64,000 nt of DNA from Zea mays (taxonomy: Eukaryota > Streptophyta > Magnoliopsida > Poales > Poaceae). Below, piece after piece: positions 1-9,589 of the stretch (the first letter of the stretch is position 1; every line of letters begins with the position of its first letter). A program made the translations under genes and the position numbers. The DNA lies in contig NC_050097.1 of the NCBI RefSeq assembly GCF_902167145.1, forward strand, positions 45,244,095 to 45,308,094, read 5' to 3'. The notes under the pieces were generated by a model. It saw only the letters and a program-made list of their open reading frames with translations, was not told where the DNA came from and ran no database searches.

Positions 1-451
1 GTAGTGGCGTGGCCAAAATGTTCATCGAAGTCAAGAAAGCAGATAAATTGAATACTTGAATCTCAGAGTTAAATTGAATACTTGAATCTCATAGTGTTAG
101 GCTTTTTCGTGCAAGATTGAATACTTGATTCCCATAGAGTTAAATGTTTCCTTGCTATAGTGTAGCTATATTGCATGAAGGAACCAGAGCCAGAGCTGGC
201 TAGACCTCCACTAAAAGGGGCCTCAGTTGATCTTGTGGTTGGGCGGGGTTGTTGATTTCAGCCCTACCAGGCAGGTGTTTAAGATCCAATGCCTGGGAGT
301 GCTCACAACACCGAACAACTCTGCCTTGGAAACAAACAAATAGGGCAATGCATGCCTTCATACACCCACTTGCCATACTTGATCACAGAGCTTCTGAGTG
401 AACTCTGCTATAAATGGTTCTGACTGAGCACATGATTCTGAATCCTTGCAG
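1..451 (+). other. Intron / 5' part of fibrillin gene, no exon recognised
   Basis: This is the sequence upstream of the fibrillin exon and ends in a good acceptor (pyrimidine-poor but ending ttgcag at 446-451). I see no upstream coding exon. Around 200-330 there is a stretch with weak resemblance to tRNA-type internal promoter boxes (a ggtgtttaagatcc motif near 274), so a decayed SINE is possible but not demonstrable by eye. Confidence 0.4.
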
Positions 452-763
452 ATCAAATTTGATGAAGGGATTGTTGGTACACCACAGTTGACCGACTCCA
501 TTGTGCTACCAGAGAAGTTTGAGTTATTTGGACAGAACATCGACCTGAGTCCACTGAAAGGCATATTTTCTTCCATCGAAAATGCAGCATCCTCGGTTGC
601 AAAGACCATATCTGAGCAGCCTCCGCTCAAAATACCGATCAGGACAAACAATGCTGAATCGTGGTTGCTTACGACATACCTTGACGAAGAGCTCAGGATC
701 TCCAGAGGCGATGGCAGCAGCATCTTTGTGCTGTTCAAGGAGGGAAGTACTCTTCTATACTGA
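452..763 (+). CDS. Last exon of a plastid fibrillin (PAP/FBN1-2 type)
   Basis: This is the C-terminal exon of a plastid-lipid-associated protein (fibrillin). These are lipocalin-like proteins of plastoglobules and thylakoid margins that bind prenyl lipids and stabilise the membrane under light or oxidative stress. The exon starts after the acceptor cag at 449-451, in frame with IKFDEG, and ends at TGA 761-763. It encodes about 103 residues. Diagnostic pieces are [13 protein letters not shown], the P-I-K-style segment PPLKIPI, and the family's C-terminal signature [19 protein letters not shown] followed by [10 protein letters not shown]. The TPQLTDS and SSVAKTIS segments match my memory of the FBN1/FBN2 (PAP1-3) group better than other fibrillins. 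The N-terminal part, including the transit peptide, lies left of the window. No stop or frameshift is visible, so the gene may be functional. The 3' UTR probably begins at 764 and contains or abuts a MITE. Confidence 0.85.
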   Translation: MKFDEGIVGTPQLTDSIVLPEKFELFGQNIDLSPLKGIFSSIENAASSVAKTISEQPPLKIPIRTNNAESWLLTTYLDEELRISRGDGSSIFVLFKEGSTLLY

Positions 764-847
764 GATCCAAATCCCGAGTCCATGATCGTTGAAGCTGAAC
801 CGTGAAGTAGTTATACTGCTTATGCTTTTCTTTCTTATAGTAATATG

Positions 848-1092
848 CTCCGTCTCAAAATAAGTCAATTTCTAGAATCACTTAAAGTCAAATTATCTTA
901 AGTTTGACCAATTTTATAGGAAAGGCACCATCGTCTATGTCTCTATGACACCAAATGAGTACATTATGAAAAATATTTTATGGTGCATTAGTGACACTAA
1001 TTCAGTGCCATGCTCTTTTTATGAATTTGGTCAAACTTAAAAATAGTTTGATTTAAGATAACTCTGAGAAATTGATTTATTTTGGGACAGAG
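848..1092. mobile_element. Stowaway-like MITE
   Basis: A non-coding, AT-rich block of about 245 bp is bounded by imperfect terminal inverted repeats. The left end reads ctccgtctcaaaataagtca and the right end is its approximate reverse complement (tgatttattttgggacagag). The CTCCGTCTCAAAATAAGT end is the common Stowaway/Tc1-Mariner MITE terminus of grasses. Inner segments (aagtttgacc near 900, ggtcaaactt near 1030) are also inverted, so the element can fold on itself. It lies just after the fibrillin stop, probably in its 3' UTR or flank. Confidence 0.7.
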
Positions 1093-1773
1093 AGAATGTT
1101 TCTGGGTTGTCTTGTAAATACAGTTCTTGTCATTAGAGTATATGATGACTAGGACCGGTTTAATCCGAATTATATAAACTCTCTATATATCAGCGAACCC
1201 CTTTTTTATAGTTAACTGATCGCTCGTACTTTTAACTTTTTTAGCTAGCGGGTGATACTATATATATGAGCGTTTCTATCGTGTTAGGTTTGAATATATA
1301 ACGGTCCTCTAATATAGTCTTGGGTTGTTTTTACAGTCTATGTATGTGATAACGGTCTACTGGCGAAAGAAGAGAAATAGGCGGCACACGAGGGTCCGAT
1401 AAACTAAATAAACTAGTGTGGTAGACCCTTAAAGTGAACATTTGATCATATTAAAATCAGAAAGACATGAGTTGAAAAAAACTCGATCTTTTTTTTTTAA
1501 AAAAAGCTCCTTAGATCGTTTGTCCTTTTCCGGTGAGTAGAGTGGTACTACGTGAGAGTGTTGTATTACACGTGGTTTGTCATGTTGGGTTTGGGTGGCT
1601 CAGGATAGATGACGATCCATCTATGATTTTATTTGGATACTCTAGTATTTATCTTAATCCACGTGTATTGCGGTGAATACTAGATTATACAAATAAAGTC
1701 TATAGGATAACAATCCACTGGTGTCTGCGGTGAGAAGCGGAGGAGAGAAACAAACCTTCGCTCTTTACATATG
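1093..1773. other. Intergenic stretch between fibrillin and STP genes
   Basis: AT-rich sequence with no ORF of coding character, no clear inverted repeat ends and no RNA gene that I can recognise. It separates the 3' ends of the convergent fibrillin (+) and sugar transporter (-) genes, so both terminators should lie here or in the flanks. Confidence 0.5.
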
Positions 1774-1938
1774 ATGCACGAAACTCGTGCTTTGCACAAT
1801 TAGTTCAAATTCTGTCAGAAGCGAATGCTTTGGAATATTCCATGCTTATAGCAGCCACCGCTTCGGATCCAGCTCCTCTGCAATTTCTGGCCCCATGTTC
1901 TGGGTGTGCCATGGGGGAATGCACGAAACTCGTGCTTT
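1774..1938. repeat. 20-bp direct repeat flanking 125 bp, in STP 3' flank
   Basis: The 20-mer atgcacgaaactcgtgcttt occurs exactly at 1774-1793 and 1919-1938. Each copy contains a small inverted repeat (gcacga-aac-tcgtgc), so each could form a hairpin. The 125 bp between them has no transposon ends. A templated insertion or duplication during break repair would produce this arrangement. It lies 140-300 bp beyond the sugar-transporter stop, on its 3' side. Confidence 0.6.
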
Positions 1939-2078
1939 AAAAGAGTACATAGTAAATATTAGAAAAAGAGTGCTTTCAATAACCACAAATTCACAAATTT
2001 CAACGACGAGTATATAAATACACGTTGGCATGCCAGTCACAAAAATCTTACAGGTCCACATTTCCCACCGGTTCGTCC

Positions 2079-5000
2079 TTAGGTCAGTGCCACGTTGCTC
2101 TGCTTTCCGTCGTGGACGAACCTCTTCCAATACCAGTGTTTCACCCAGATGGTGCCCATGGACTCGAGCGGGATGCCCTTGGTCTCCGGCAGGAAGAGGG
2201 CGATGAAGACGGTCATGACGGCGACCCAGGCGGCGTAGTAGGCGAAGGTGGCGTACTTGAAGCGGCAGAGCATGGCGAGGAACGACTGCGTCTGCACGAA
2301 GGTGAGGCAGAGGCCGATGGAGACGTTCATGGCCTGCCCTGCCGACCGGATGTCCACCGGGAATATCTCGCTCGGGATCACCCACCCCAGCGGGCCCCAC
2401 GACCACCCGAACCCGGCAGTGTGCAGGCAGGTGAACACCAGCACCGCCACGGCGTACGGGTGCGCCATTGCCGCCTCGCCGCCCTTGCCGATCTTCGCCC
2501 CCATGATCCAAGCAATCGCGACCTTCGTCGTCCGAGAACCAAGAGTCAGTTAGGGATGAGGAGAACACAAGAAATAGCTAGCACACACACTGATCCAACC
2601 ATCCATCCATCCACGTAACGTAAAAGCATCCGCGTACCTGGCAGACGACCATCTGTACGCCGCCGGCCATGAAGAGCACCTTCCGTCCGTACCGGTCGAT
2701 GACGAAGGTGGAGAGCACGAGCGAGCCCAGGTTGACGGCGCCGAGTACGACGGCGCCCATGAGGGCGGCTCTGCTCCCGAAGCCGACGGTCCGGAACACG
2801 AGCGGCGCGAAGAAGGCGAGCACGATGACGCCCGTGAGCTGGAAGAACATGGGCACGGCCACGGCGAGCACCAGGTGCGGGCGGTACTCGCGCCGCGTGG
2901 CCATCCGGCGGAACGCGCCGTCCTCGCCGCGGCGCGCGGCCTCCACGGCCTTGGCGATGTCCCTGAGCTCGGCCTCCACGTCGGCGTCGGGCCCGCGCAC
3001 CCGGAGCAGCGCCGCCCGGGCCCCGTCGGCGCGCCCCCGCATCACGAGGCTGCTGGGGGTGTCGGTGAGGAAGAGCGCGCCCACGAAGATGGCGACGGCC
3101 GACGCGCCCGCCAGGCCCAGCGAGACGCGCCACCCCCAGGAGGCGTGTGCCGTCGCGTAGTTCACGAGGTTGGCGATCAGCACCCCGAGCGCGAGGAAGA
3201 ACTGGTAGCCCGCGGTCAGGGAGCCGCGCCACCGCGGCGGAGCCATCTCGGCGAGGAACAGAGGGGCGGCCTGGTGTGTGGTTTCCACTTGACCGATTTA
3301 AACTTTGAGCAGCGTATGGTAGTAAGGGGTGTTTGGTTTGCCCCTGCTAAAATTTAGCTCCTATCACATCGAATGTTTGAACCTCCGTTCGGGGTATTAA
3401 ATGTAGTCGGATTATAAAACTAATTTCTCAACCGAAGATTAAAAAGTGAGACGAATCTAGTACAGTTGATTGGGTCTATATTTCATACTCTTATTTGAAA
3501 GTCAAACGCTTGATGTGACCCGGGCTAAACTTTAGTCCACAGAACCAAACACCCGGTAAGTAGTCTAAACTTTGGGTTCGAGACAATGTCAGCTTTTGAA
3601 CCGCAACATCCCATCGTTTGCCGTTGGCAGCCCGCCATTGGCCCCGTTTGTTTCGGCTTCTGGCAGCTTCTGACCACCAAAAGCTGCTGCGAACTGCTAA
3701 ACGCTCAGCTTTTCAGTCAGCTTATATAAAATTCGTTGGGGGGCAAAAACTATCCAAAATCAACATAAACATATAATCGGCTGAGTCGTTGTAATAGTAG
3801 GAATCCGTCACTTTCTAGATCCTGAGCCCTATGAACAATTTTATCTCGCTCCACACGTAATCGTAATGATACTCAGATTCTTCCCACAGCCAGATTCTTT
3901 CTACAGCCAGATTTTTAGAAAAGCTGGTCAGAAAAAAGCTGGCGGCTGAGCACGAAGGCGTGGCACGGTGGGGATGGGGATTGGGAACGTACGGAGCTAA
4001 GACCAAGCTAGATTGCCTACATAATCAAGGGGAAGAAAAAGTAAAAGCCATTTTAAGCCAGTTGTTAAGCCGTCTTAGAATAAACAGCAGCCAAAAGGTC
4101 GAAAAAGCTTTTCAACGAACTGTCGTCGTTCATCTCCCAAATCCCAAGTACGATCAGAAAGAATTTCGATTCTCACAGCTGTCACTTCCATGGCACCAAC
4201 CGTCTCTATCCGATCCGAAGCCATATATAGTTATGCAGTCAGCTTGTGCCTATATATTATATTATCTTCATGCTAATATTTATAGTCAGCTAATTTATTT
4301 TTAACTAAACAGTGACAAATAAAAAAATAATGGAGAGTATATATATTCCGTGTGGATCATTGTTGTCATCCACTCTACTGCATTTTTCTCTTAAAAAAGA
4401 AAATTTAATCCACTCCACTCGAGTACCGACGTACCGGATAGGACAGCTCCAGCTTGCATTGGAGTAGCGAAGTCAACAACGATCGTAGATCAGGGAAGAC
4501 AGAAACGGCTCTCTTTTGTTTGTTCCTGCGGATCTCACGTGCTCGCGTCACCAATTTTTTAAAATATATAGGCACACGCGTCGCGACTCTCCAATTGGCC
4601 CGGCGCACTAGTACAAAAAGGCTCAAAGCCTGCGGGGACGATATATTTTTACAGGCGGTTTCGCTTCACCACCGACTGTGCTATTTCTAGTGGCGGTTCC
4701 TTAAGAAAACCGCCACTAGAAATCGTATTTCTACTGGCGGTTCCTTAAGAAAACCGCCAGTAGAAATCCATGATTTGTAGTGGCGGTTTTCTTAAGGAAC
4801 CGCCACTAGAAATACGATTTCTAGTGGCGGTTTTCTTAAGGAACCGCCACTAGAAATCATTTTTATCCTTAATTTTTCGAGTTTTTCAAACGGCCTCGTA
4901 TGACAAAACCACCAAAATAAAAGTTGTAGATCTCTAAAAGTTATGAAACTTTGTAGTTGACAACTTTTTTATTTGAACTCATTTCGGTTCTCAAAAATTG

Positions 5001-6641
5001 AATCTAAGTATGTCAAATTTAAAATTCAAATTTTGCAAACTACCTCGGATGAAAAAAGTGTCAAAATAAAAGTTGTAGAACTTCAAAAGTTATTTATCTT
5101 TGTAGTTGACAACTTGTTTTTTTGAATTCGTTTAGGGTCTCAAATAAGCAATTTACACTCAAATGGTTGTAATATGTGGAGAAAACAACTACAAACTAGA
5201 CACAAGACATGTCATAGACGGAGTGGTAGGGGAGGGTACGCGCGAGGGTGAGGTCGCCGGTTCGAATACTAGCAACCGCGTAGCGCGCGAATTTTGCGCG
5301 AAAAATGCCGCGACGGGCGGGTGGGGTGGGCCTAATAAAAATAAATTTTTTAACTATTTTTAAAATATGTTTTATGTTTCCTGGAAACGATTTGTACTGG
5401 CGGTTTTATTACGTCGACCGCCAGTGAAAATCGATTTTCACTGGCGGTTTTATTACGCCGACCGCCAGTGAAAATCGATTTTCACTGGCGGTCCTCAGTT
5501 ACCCGCCTGTACAAATGATGATTTCTACTGGCCCCTAGCACTGGCGGTTACGAAAAACGCCACTATAAATAGGTTTACAACCGCCACTATAGAACTTCTC
5601 TGTACTAGTGGCGGCACTCTATCGTGGACTCGCTGTAAGGGAAGATGTCTACCGCAAGGTCCAATGACTCCAGTGAACACATGCCATGCGCGTGACGCGT
5701 CGCAGAGAAGAAGAAGAAGAACGCACAGCTGGCGGCTGGCGCCGAGCTCCGGATGGTGCGGGACAGCGGACTGAGACTGACTTGGTTGGTGAACCCGACG
5801 CCGAAGCCGAGCAGCATGCGGCCGACGACGAGCATGGCGATGTTGACGGCGGCGCCGGTCACGGCTCCCCCGGCGAAGAACAGGGCGCCGCCCATGAGCA
5901 TGACGGCCTGCCGGCCCATGGCCCTGGTCACGCGGCTGGCCACGAGCGACGCCAGCAGCCCGGCCACGTACAGCGACGACGTGAAGGCCGTCAGCGTCTG
6001 GCTGTCGTAGAGGCAGTACTCGTTCCCCCTGGCCGACGCCATCCGCTCCAGGACGCGCGGGAAGAAGCGCCGCAGGAACGGCTCCATCTCGGAGACGCCG
6101 CCTTGATGGTCCATCGATCGAATCAACAAGGGGTCAGCAGTCAGCTATAGTCGCCATCACCGTGTGAAATTGTGAATCAGTTCGTCAAGCTAGTACTCGT
6201 TCTGTTCCAGTTTTCAGCGACCTCAGGGCAGGCACAGCCGAACAGGGTAGCAACAAGCTAGGCGTCATGAGATGAGACGCGTGGAGTGGAGTGGTTCGTT
6301 CAGAGTTTCAGAGGAAGCTAGGAACAACAGAGCTGTGTGTCTTGTTTTGAGCACAGGATTGTTTCTGCTGAGTCGTACGAGAGGAACTCAGCAGCAGCTG
6401 TTCCATGAGGCTATATACAACGTACGTGCAGGCAAGCGAAGTCGGAGCATGCATCGTCCATGAGACGAGATGAGAGATGGACCTAAAGCGCAAGGAGTGG
6501 CAGACCTGAGATGCCGATGTCGTAGCCGAAGATGAGGCCGCCCGAGGCAGCCACAAGGCAGGTCATGAACACCGACAGCGTCAGGCTCCCGCCGTGGTCG
6601 GCGGCAGGACCATCGCTCGGAACTATGACGCCTCCGGCCAT
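2079..6641 (-). CDS. STP/MST-family monosaccharide-H+ symporter, 4 exons
   Basis: Plasma-membrane hexose-proton symporter of the major facilitator superfamily (plant STP clade, 12 membrane segments). Exons on the minus strand: 6641-6506, 6101-5782, 3270-2638, 2522-2079. All introns are GT-AG (donors gtctgc, gtcagt, gtacgc). The spliced length is 1533 bp, giving 510 residues, the usual STP size, with no stop. Visible marks are [12 protein letters not shown] plus GGVSEMEPF (exon 1/2 junction), the RVTRAMGRQ loop motif near residue 100, [11 protein letters not shown] joined to [23 protein letters not shown] in the central loop, DRYGRK near 342 and [11 protein letters not shown] near 474, then HWYWKRFV and TAA at 2079-2081. 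Intron 2 (3271-5781) is swollen by three MITEs. A decayed second copy lies at 56380-58024. The substrate cannot be read from sequence; glucose or another hexose is the family default. Confidence 0.93.
3326..3556. mobile_element. Tourist-like (PIF/Harbinger) MITE in STP intron 2
   Basis: A 231-bp element with ends ggggtgtttggttt and the near-complement aaccaaacacccgg, flanked by TAA at 3323-3325 and 3557-3559. A 3-bp TAA/TTA duplication is the Tourist/PIF-Harbinger hallmark. Internal text (tatcacatcgaatgtttg, gagacgaatc) resembles a very common grass MITE family. It is non-coding. Confidence 0.75.
3640..3941. mobile_element. Truncated MITE in STP intron 2
   Basis: It begins ggccccgtttgtttcggcttctgg and carries a partly inverted counterpart near its other side (gccagattttt...aaaagctggtcagaaaaaagct), as in a common grass MITE family whose intact right end reads roughly aaccaaacagggcc. 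That last terminus is missing here, so the right end is deleted. The corresponding place in the duplicate intron (about 56440) does not carry this block, which supports an insertion after duplication or a loss in the copy. Confidence 0.5.
4606..5610. mobile_element. Non-autonomous CACTA element in STP intron 2
   Basis: A 1005-bp element with termini cactagtaca and its inverted copy tgtactagtg, and a 3-bp target duplication GCG at 4603-4605 and 5611-5613. Both are diagnostic of CACTA (En/Spm-type) elements. Subterminal regions (about 4670-4860 and 5390-5600) are packed with inverted copies of tagtggcggtt / aaccgccacta, the expected transposase-binding type of array. No transposase ORF is present. 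Near 5258 a tRNA B-box-like ggttcgaata occurs inside the element. The duplicate STP intron near 57213 shows the empty site, so insertion followed the gene duplication. Confidence 0.85.
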
Positions 6642-6725
6642 CCTATTCGTCCCCCTCCTGCAGCGAGAGAGCCCTTTCCAGTTCGACAATTCCTCTTCAG
6701 AGGCCGGCATATAGGGCTTTAGACT

Positions 6726-6739
6726 ACAGTATATATGTA
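6726..6739 (-). promoter_or_regulatory. Candidate TATA box of the STP gene
   Basis: On the minus strand the sequence reads ctacatatatact, about 85-98 bp upstream of the chosen ATG (6641). A start site roughly 30 bp downstream would give a 5' UTR of about 60 bp. This fits a compact plant promoter but was assigned by eye only. Confidence 0.4.
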
Positions 6740-6878
6740 GAGCACAAACTAAGGAGTCCCACACTCCCACTAGTAGTATCAAAATGGCGAGATGACGCTT
6801 CTTGGTGCGAGCTGTATGTTGACACCGACTGGCGTGCAAGTCAGACAGTCAGCACTACTTAAGATATTATCTCCCTAA

Positions 6879-7004
6879 GGCCTTGTTCGTTTGCGCAAGT
6901 TTACACCCGAATCATTCTAGTTAATTAAAGTTTATATAAATTAGAGAAGCAATCCGGTTATGAATCGTTCCGACCCATCAATCCGTAACAACCGAACGGC
7001 ACCG
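6879..7004. mobile_element. Short Tourist-like MITE upstream of STP
   Basis: A 126-bp block from ggccttgttcgtttg to caaccgaacggcaccg, with imperfect inverted ends and a TAA duplication at 6876-6878 and 7005-7007. The grass-typical end text (ccttgttcg / cgaacggcac) and the TAA site support a Tourist-like element about 240 bp upstream of the transporter's start codon. Confidence 0.6.
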
Positions 7005-7216
7005 TAAGAGCGTGTTTGGTTGAGAAGCGGATGAGAAGGGTGTGTTACGACCGAGGCACCTAGTTTTTTTAAAAAAACTGGTTTATAAAAATTAAGGTGG
7101 TTCCAAACATACCCATTTATGACTCAATTTATAGAAATTAGATTCTCGATTTCTTTATAAACAAGAAATTGGTCTCTCCTAGCTAAAAGATAGAGCAATG
7201 TTATTTTCCAAATATG
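7005..7216. other. Non-coding flank with MITE-like debris
   Basis: Contains agcgtgtttggttgag at the left and ccaaacataccc near 7110, suggesting another decayed MITE, but I cannot fix its borders. Nothing else is recognised. Confidence 0.3.
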
Positions 7217-7956
7217 GCCTTAGATAGGGTGTGCTTGATTGGGGAGTCAATTGAAATAGAGCGACTCCATTCCAGTTTCTGACAATGGAGCCGTTCTATT
7301 TCGTGTTTGGCAAACAGAATAGAGTCACTCTATTTTCTGTTTGGTTAAAAAGTAGAATAAAATGGAGTCGCTCAATTCTTTGTTTGGTTGGAAAGTCATA
7401 TAAGTATGGAAGGGAGGAGAGCGCTCGCGTTCGGGCGTTTTGATGGAGCGTGGGTTTCCAATTTTTTATATTATATTTCTATGTGGAGACTCTAGGAGTT
7501 GTCCTACTACTTTCGTTAAAACCAAACTTCTAAAATATAAGAGTGAAGTTCGTTTCATTCTCGTCCACTATTTAAGGGTGTGTTTGGTTGGAGAGCCAAC
7601 TGGGATGGAGCGGCTCCATTCCAGTTTCTAAGAATTGAGCCATTTCATTTTTGTTTGGCAAGCGGAACGGAATCGTTCCATTTTTTGTTTATTTGAAGAG
7701 TAGAATAGAGTGGAGCCGCACCATTTATTATTTGGTTGGAGAGCCATATGACTCTTGAGTGGAGGAGACAGATGAGAGCGGTCGCGTCCGCGAGAGCGCT
7801 TGCATCCGGTCGTTTTGGTGAAGCGAGAGCATCTCAAATATTTGCTATTTATAGACTCTAGAAGCTGCTCCACTCTCCTCTATGGTAACTAAAAATAAAA
7901 AAATAAAATAAAAATGGAACCGTTTTATTCCTTTCCGCTACTCAACCAAATACACC
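7217..7956. repeat. Two tandem, diverged copies of a MITE-like unit
   Basis: Two related units of about 350-380 bp lie head to tail: about 7217-7570 and 7576-7956. Each opens with ggtgtgyttgrttgg followed by agtcaa/gccaac and gactccattccagtttct, then runs through gagtcgc/gagccgc and a ggagaccgctcgcg-like stretch. The second unit has recognisable inverted ends (aagggtgtgtttggttggag versus ctcaaccaaatacacctt) next to ttaa. This is either a tandem duplication of one MITE or two insertions into the same spot. Confidence 0.5.
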
Positions 7957-8077
7957 TTAACTAAATACATCCACAGTTGCAGTCCGAAGGTCACGGAACA
8001 GAACGACGAATTGGAAGAGCACAACAAGGCTCTCAGATCTACCATCTGCGGTACAAAGAGAGTAATGGAATATTCCC

Positions 8078-8154
8078 TCCATTCTAAATATTTAGAATAG
8101 TTGATACCTTCACCGGTCAAACTTTCTCGAATTTAACTAAAATCATAAAAACAT
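8078..8154. mobile_element. Left half of a MITE split by the Tat insertion
   Basis: The text ccctccattctaaatatttagaatag followed by a caaactttctcgaattt-like stretch looks like the outer part of a common AT-rich grass MITE. The sequence breaks at the AACAT target duplication (8150-8154) and continues at 51833 with aacatttataatatttatatc, which is what I expect inside such a MITE. The right half is therefore about 51833-51945, 43.7 kb away. The 7957-8077 stretch before it shows nothing recognisable. Confidence 0.5.
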
Positions 8155-9576
8155 TATCGGCGTTTCGACCCCGGGGGGTCCCTGGACCGACGAGTAAATT
8201 GTCGCTGCGTGCCCCAGCCCAGATGGGTCGGCGCGAGACGGGACACAAAGAGGGGGAAACCGCGGCTTCATGTTGTCCTGCGCCCAGGGTGGATGCGCTT
8301 GCAGTAGGGGGTTACAAGCGTCCGCGAGAGAGAGAGTCTGTCCGTCAGCCCGTCCTCCCGCGCGGCCACCCTTTTTGTACGAGGGCCCTGGACCTTCCTT
8401 TTATAGATGTAAGGAGAGGGTGCAGGTGTACAATGGGGGTGTAGCAATATGCTAACGTGTCCAACAGAGAGGAGCCAGAGCCCTATGTACATGTCGACGT
8501 GGCTGTCGGAGAGGTGCTAGTGCCCTGTACATGTGATGTCGTGGCCGTCAGAGGAGCGCTTGAGCCCTGTAGAAGCACAGCTGTCGGGTCCTTGCTGACG
8601 TCTCCTTGCTTCCGTAAGGGGCTGAGAAACGCCATCGTCACAGGAGCACGCGGGGTGTCATCATTACTCGTTTTACCGGGGCGAGCCAGATGGGACGCCG
8701 GTCTTGTTCCCCGTAGCCTGAGCTAGCTAGGGGTAGGGTAATGATGTACCCCCCTGTGGCGTGGTCAGCCCGAGCCCAAGGTCGGGCGAGGCAGTGACTC
8801 CTCCGAGGTCGAGGTTGAGGCCGAGCCCTGGGGTCGGGCGAGGCGGAGACCGTCTTCCGAGGTCGAGGCGGGGGCCGAGCCCTAGGGTCGGGCGAGGCGG
8901 AGACCGTCTTCCGAGGTCGAGGTTGAGTCCGAGCCCTGGGGTCGGGCGAGGCGGAGACCGTCTTCCGAGGTCGAGGTTGAGTCCGAGCCCTGGGGTCGGG
9001 CGAGGCGGAGACCATCTTCCGAGGTCGAGGTTGAGCCCAGGCCCTAGGGTCGGGCGAGGCGGAGCTTCCTATGGCGCCTGAGGCTGGACTTGGCTGCTGT
9101 CAGCCTCACCCTGGCGGGTGGCACAACAGTCGGAGCAGGGCAGGCGGCGCTGTTTTCCTGTCAGGTCAGTCAGTGGGGGGGGCGAAGTGACTGCGGTCAC
9201 TTCGGCCCTACTGACTGAGGAACGCGCGTCAGGATAAGGTGTCAGGCGATCCTTGCATTGAATGCTCCTGCGATACGGTCGGTCGGTCGGCGAGGCGATC
9301 TGGCCAAGGTTGCTTCACTGCGAAGCCTGCCCGAGCTGGGCCTCAGGCGAGTCGAAGGTGCGCCCGTTGCTTGAGGAGGCCCTCGGGCGAGGCGTGAATC
9401 CACCTGGGTCTACTGTTCCTGCCCGAGGCTGGGCTCGGGCGAGGCGAGATTGTGTCCCTTGAGTGGACGGAGCCTTGACCTGAATTACGCCCATCAGGCC
9501 TTTGCAGCTTGTGCTGATGGTGATTACCAGCCGAGTTTAGGAGTCTTGGGGGTACCCCTAATTATGGTCCCCGACA
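8155..9576 (-). repeat. 3' LTR of the Tat element
   Basis: 1422 bp, nearly colinear with 50397-51832. The terminal dinucleotide at the left is TA rather than TG (tatcggcg here, tgtcggcg in the other LTR), while the right end is ccgaca. It contains the 54-bp tandem array, an agagagag tract near 8328 and a ccttttatag TATA-like motif near 8395 (plus-strand wording). Many substitutions and small indels separate the two LTRs, so this insertion is older than the nested ones. Confidence 0.9.
8774..9075. repeat. 54-bp tandem repeat in the 3' LTR
   Basis: The phrase gggtcgggcgaggcgga recurs at exact 54-bp steps (near 8831, 8885, 8939, 8993, 9047), with a diverged copy near 8780. The unit also contains cttccgaggtcgaggttgag and gagccctg. 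As 54 is divisible by three, an 18-residue repeat appears in every frame, but it lies in an LTR and has no coding context. The array is conserved in the other LTR at 51037-51335. Confidence 0.85.
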
Positions 9577-9589
9577 GTAGCCCCCGAGC
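9577..9589 (-). other. Polypurine tract of the Tat element
   Basis: Read on the minus strand, the bases immediately before the 3' LTR are ggctcgggggctac, a purine-rich tract of the kind Tat elements use to prime plus-strand DNA synthesis. Confidence 0.6.

Noticed and set aside
1846..2568. 240-codon minus-strand frame across the end of the transporter gene
   Set aside because: An out-of-frame reading of STP exon 4 running into the 3' flank; the true frame ends at TAA 2079-2081.
2546..3357. Long frames on the plus strand and in the alternative minus frame over the transporter exon
   Set aside because: Shadows of the GC-rich STP exon 3; the real frame has clear STP motifs and matching splice sites.
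5161..5363. Possible tRNA or SINE in STP intron 2
   Set aside because: Only a B-box-like motif is present. No cloverleaf and no clear A box; it is inside a CACTA element. Kept only as a low-interest note.
8199..8726. Short plus-strand frames in the Tat LTR (repeated at 50441-50989)
   Set aside because: LTR sequence with an agagag microsatellite; no protein-like features.
8774..9081. CRISPR-like array of regularly spaced 54-bp units
   Set aside because: Units are contiguous with no unique spacers, lie in both LTRs of a plant retrotransposon, and no cas genes exist.
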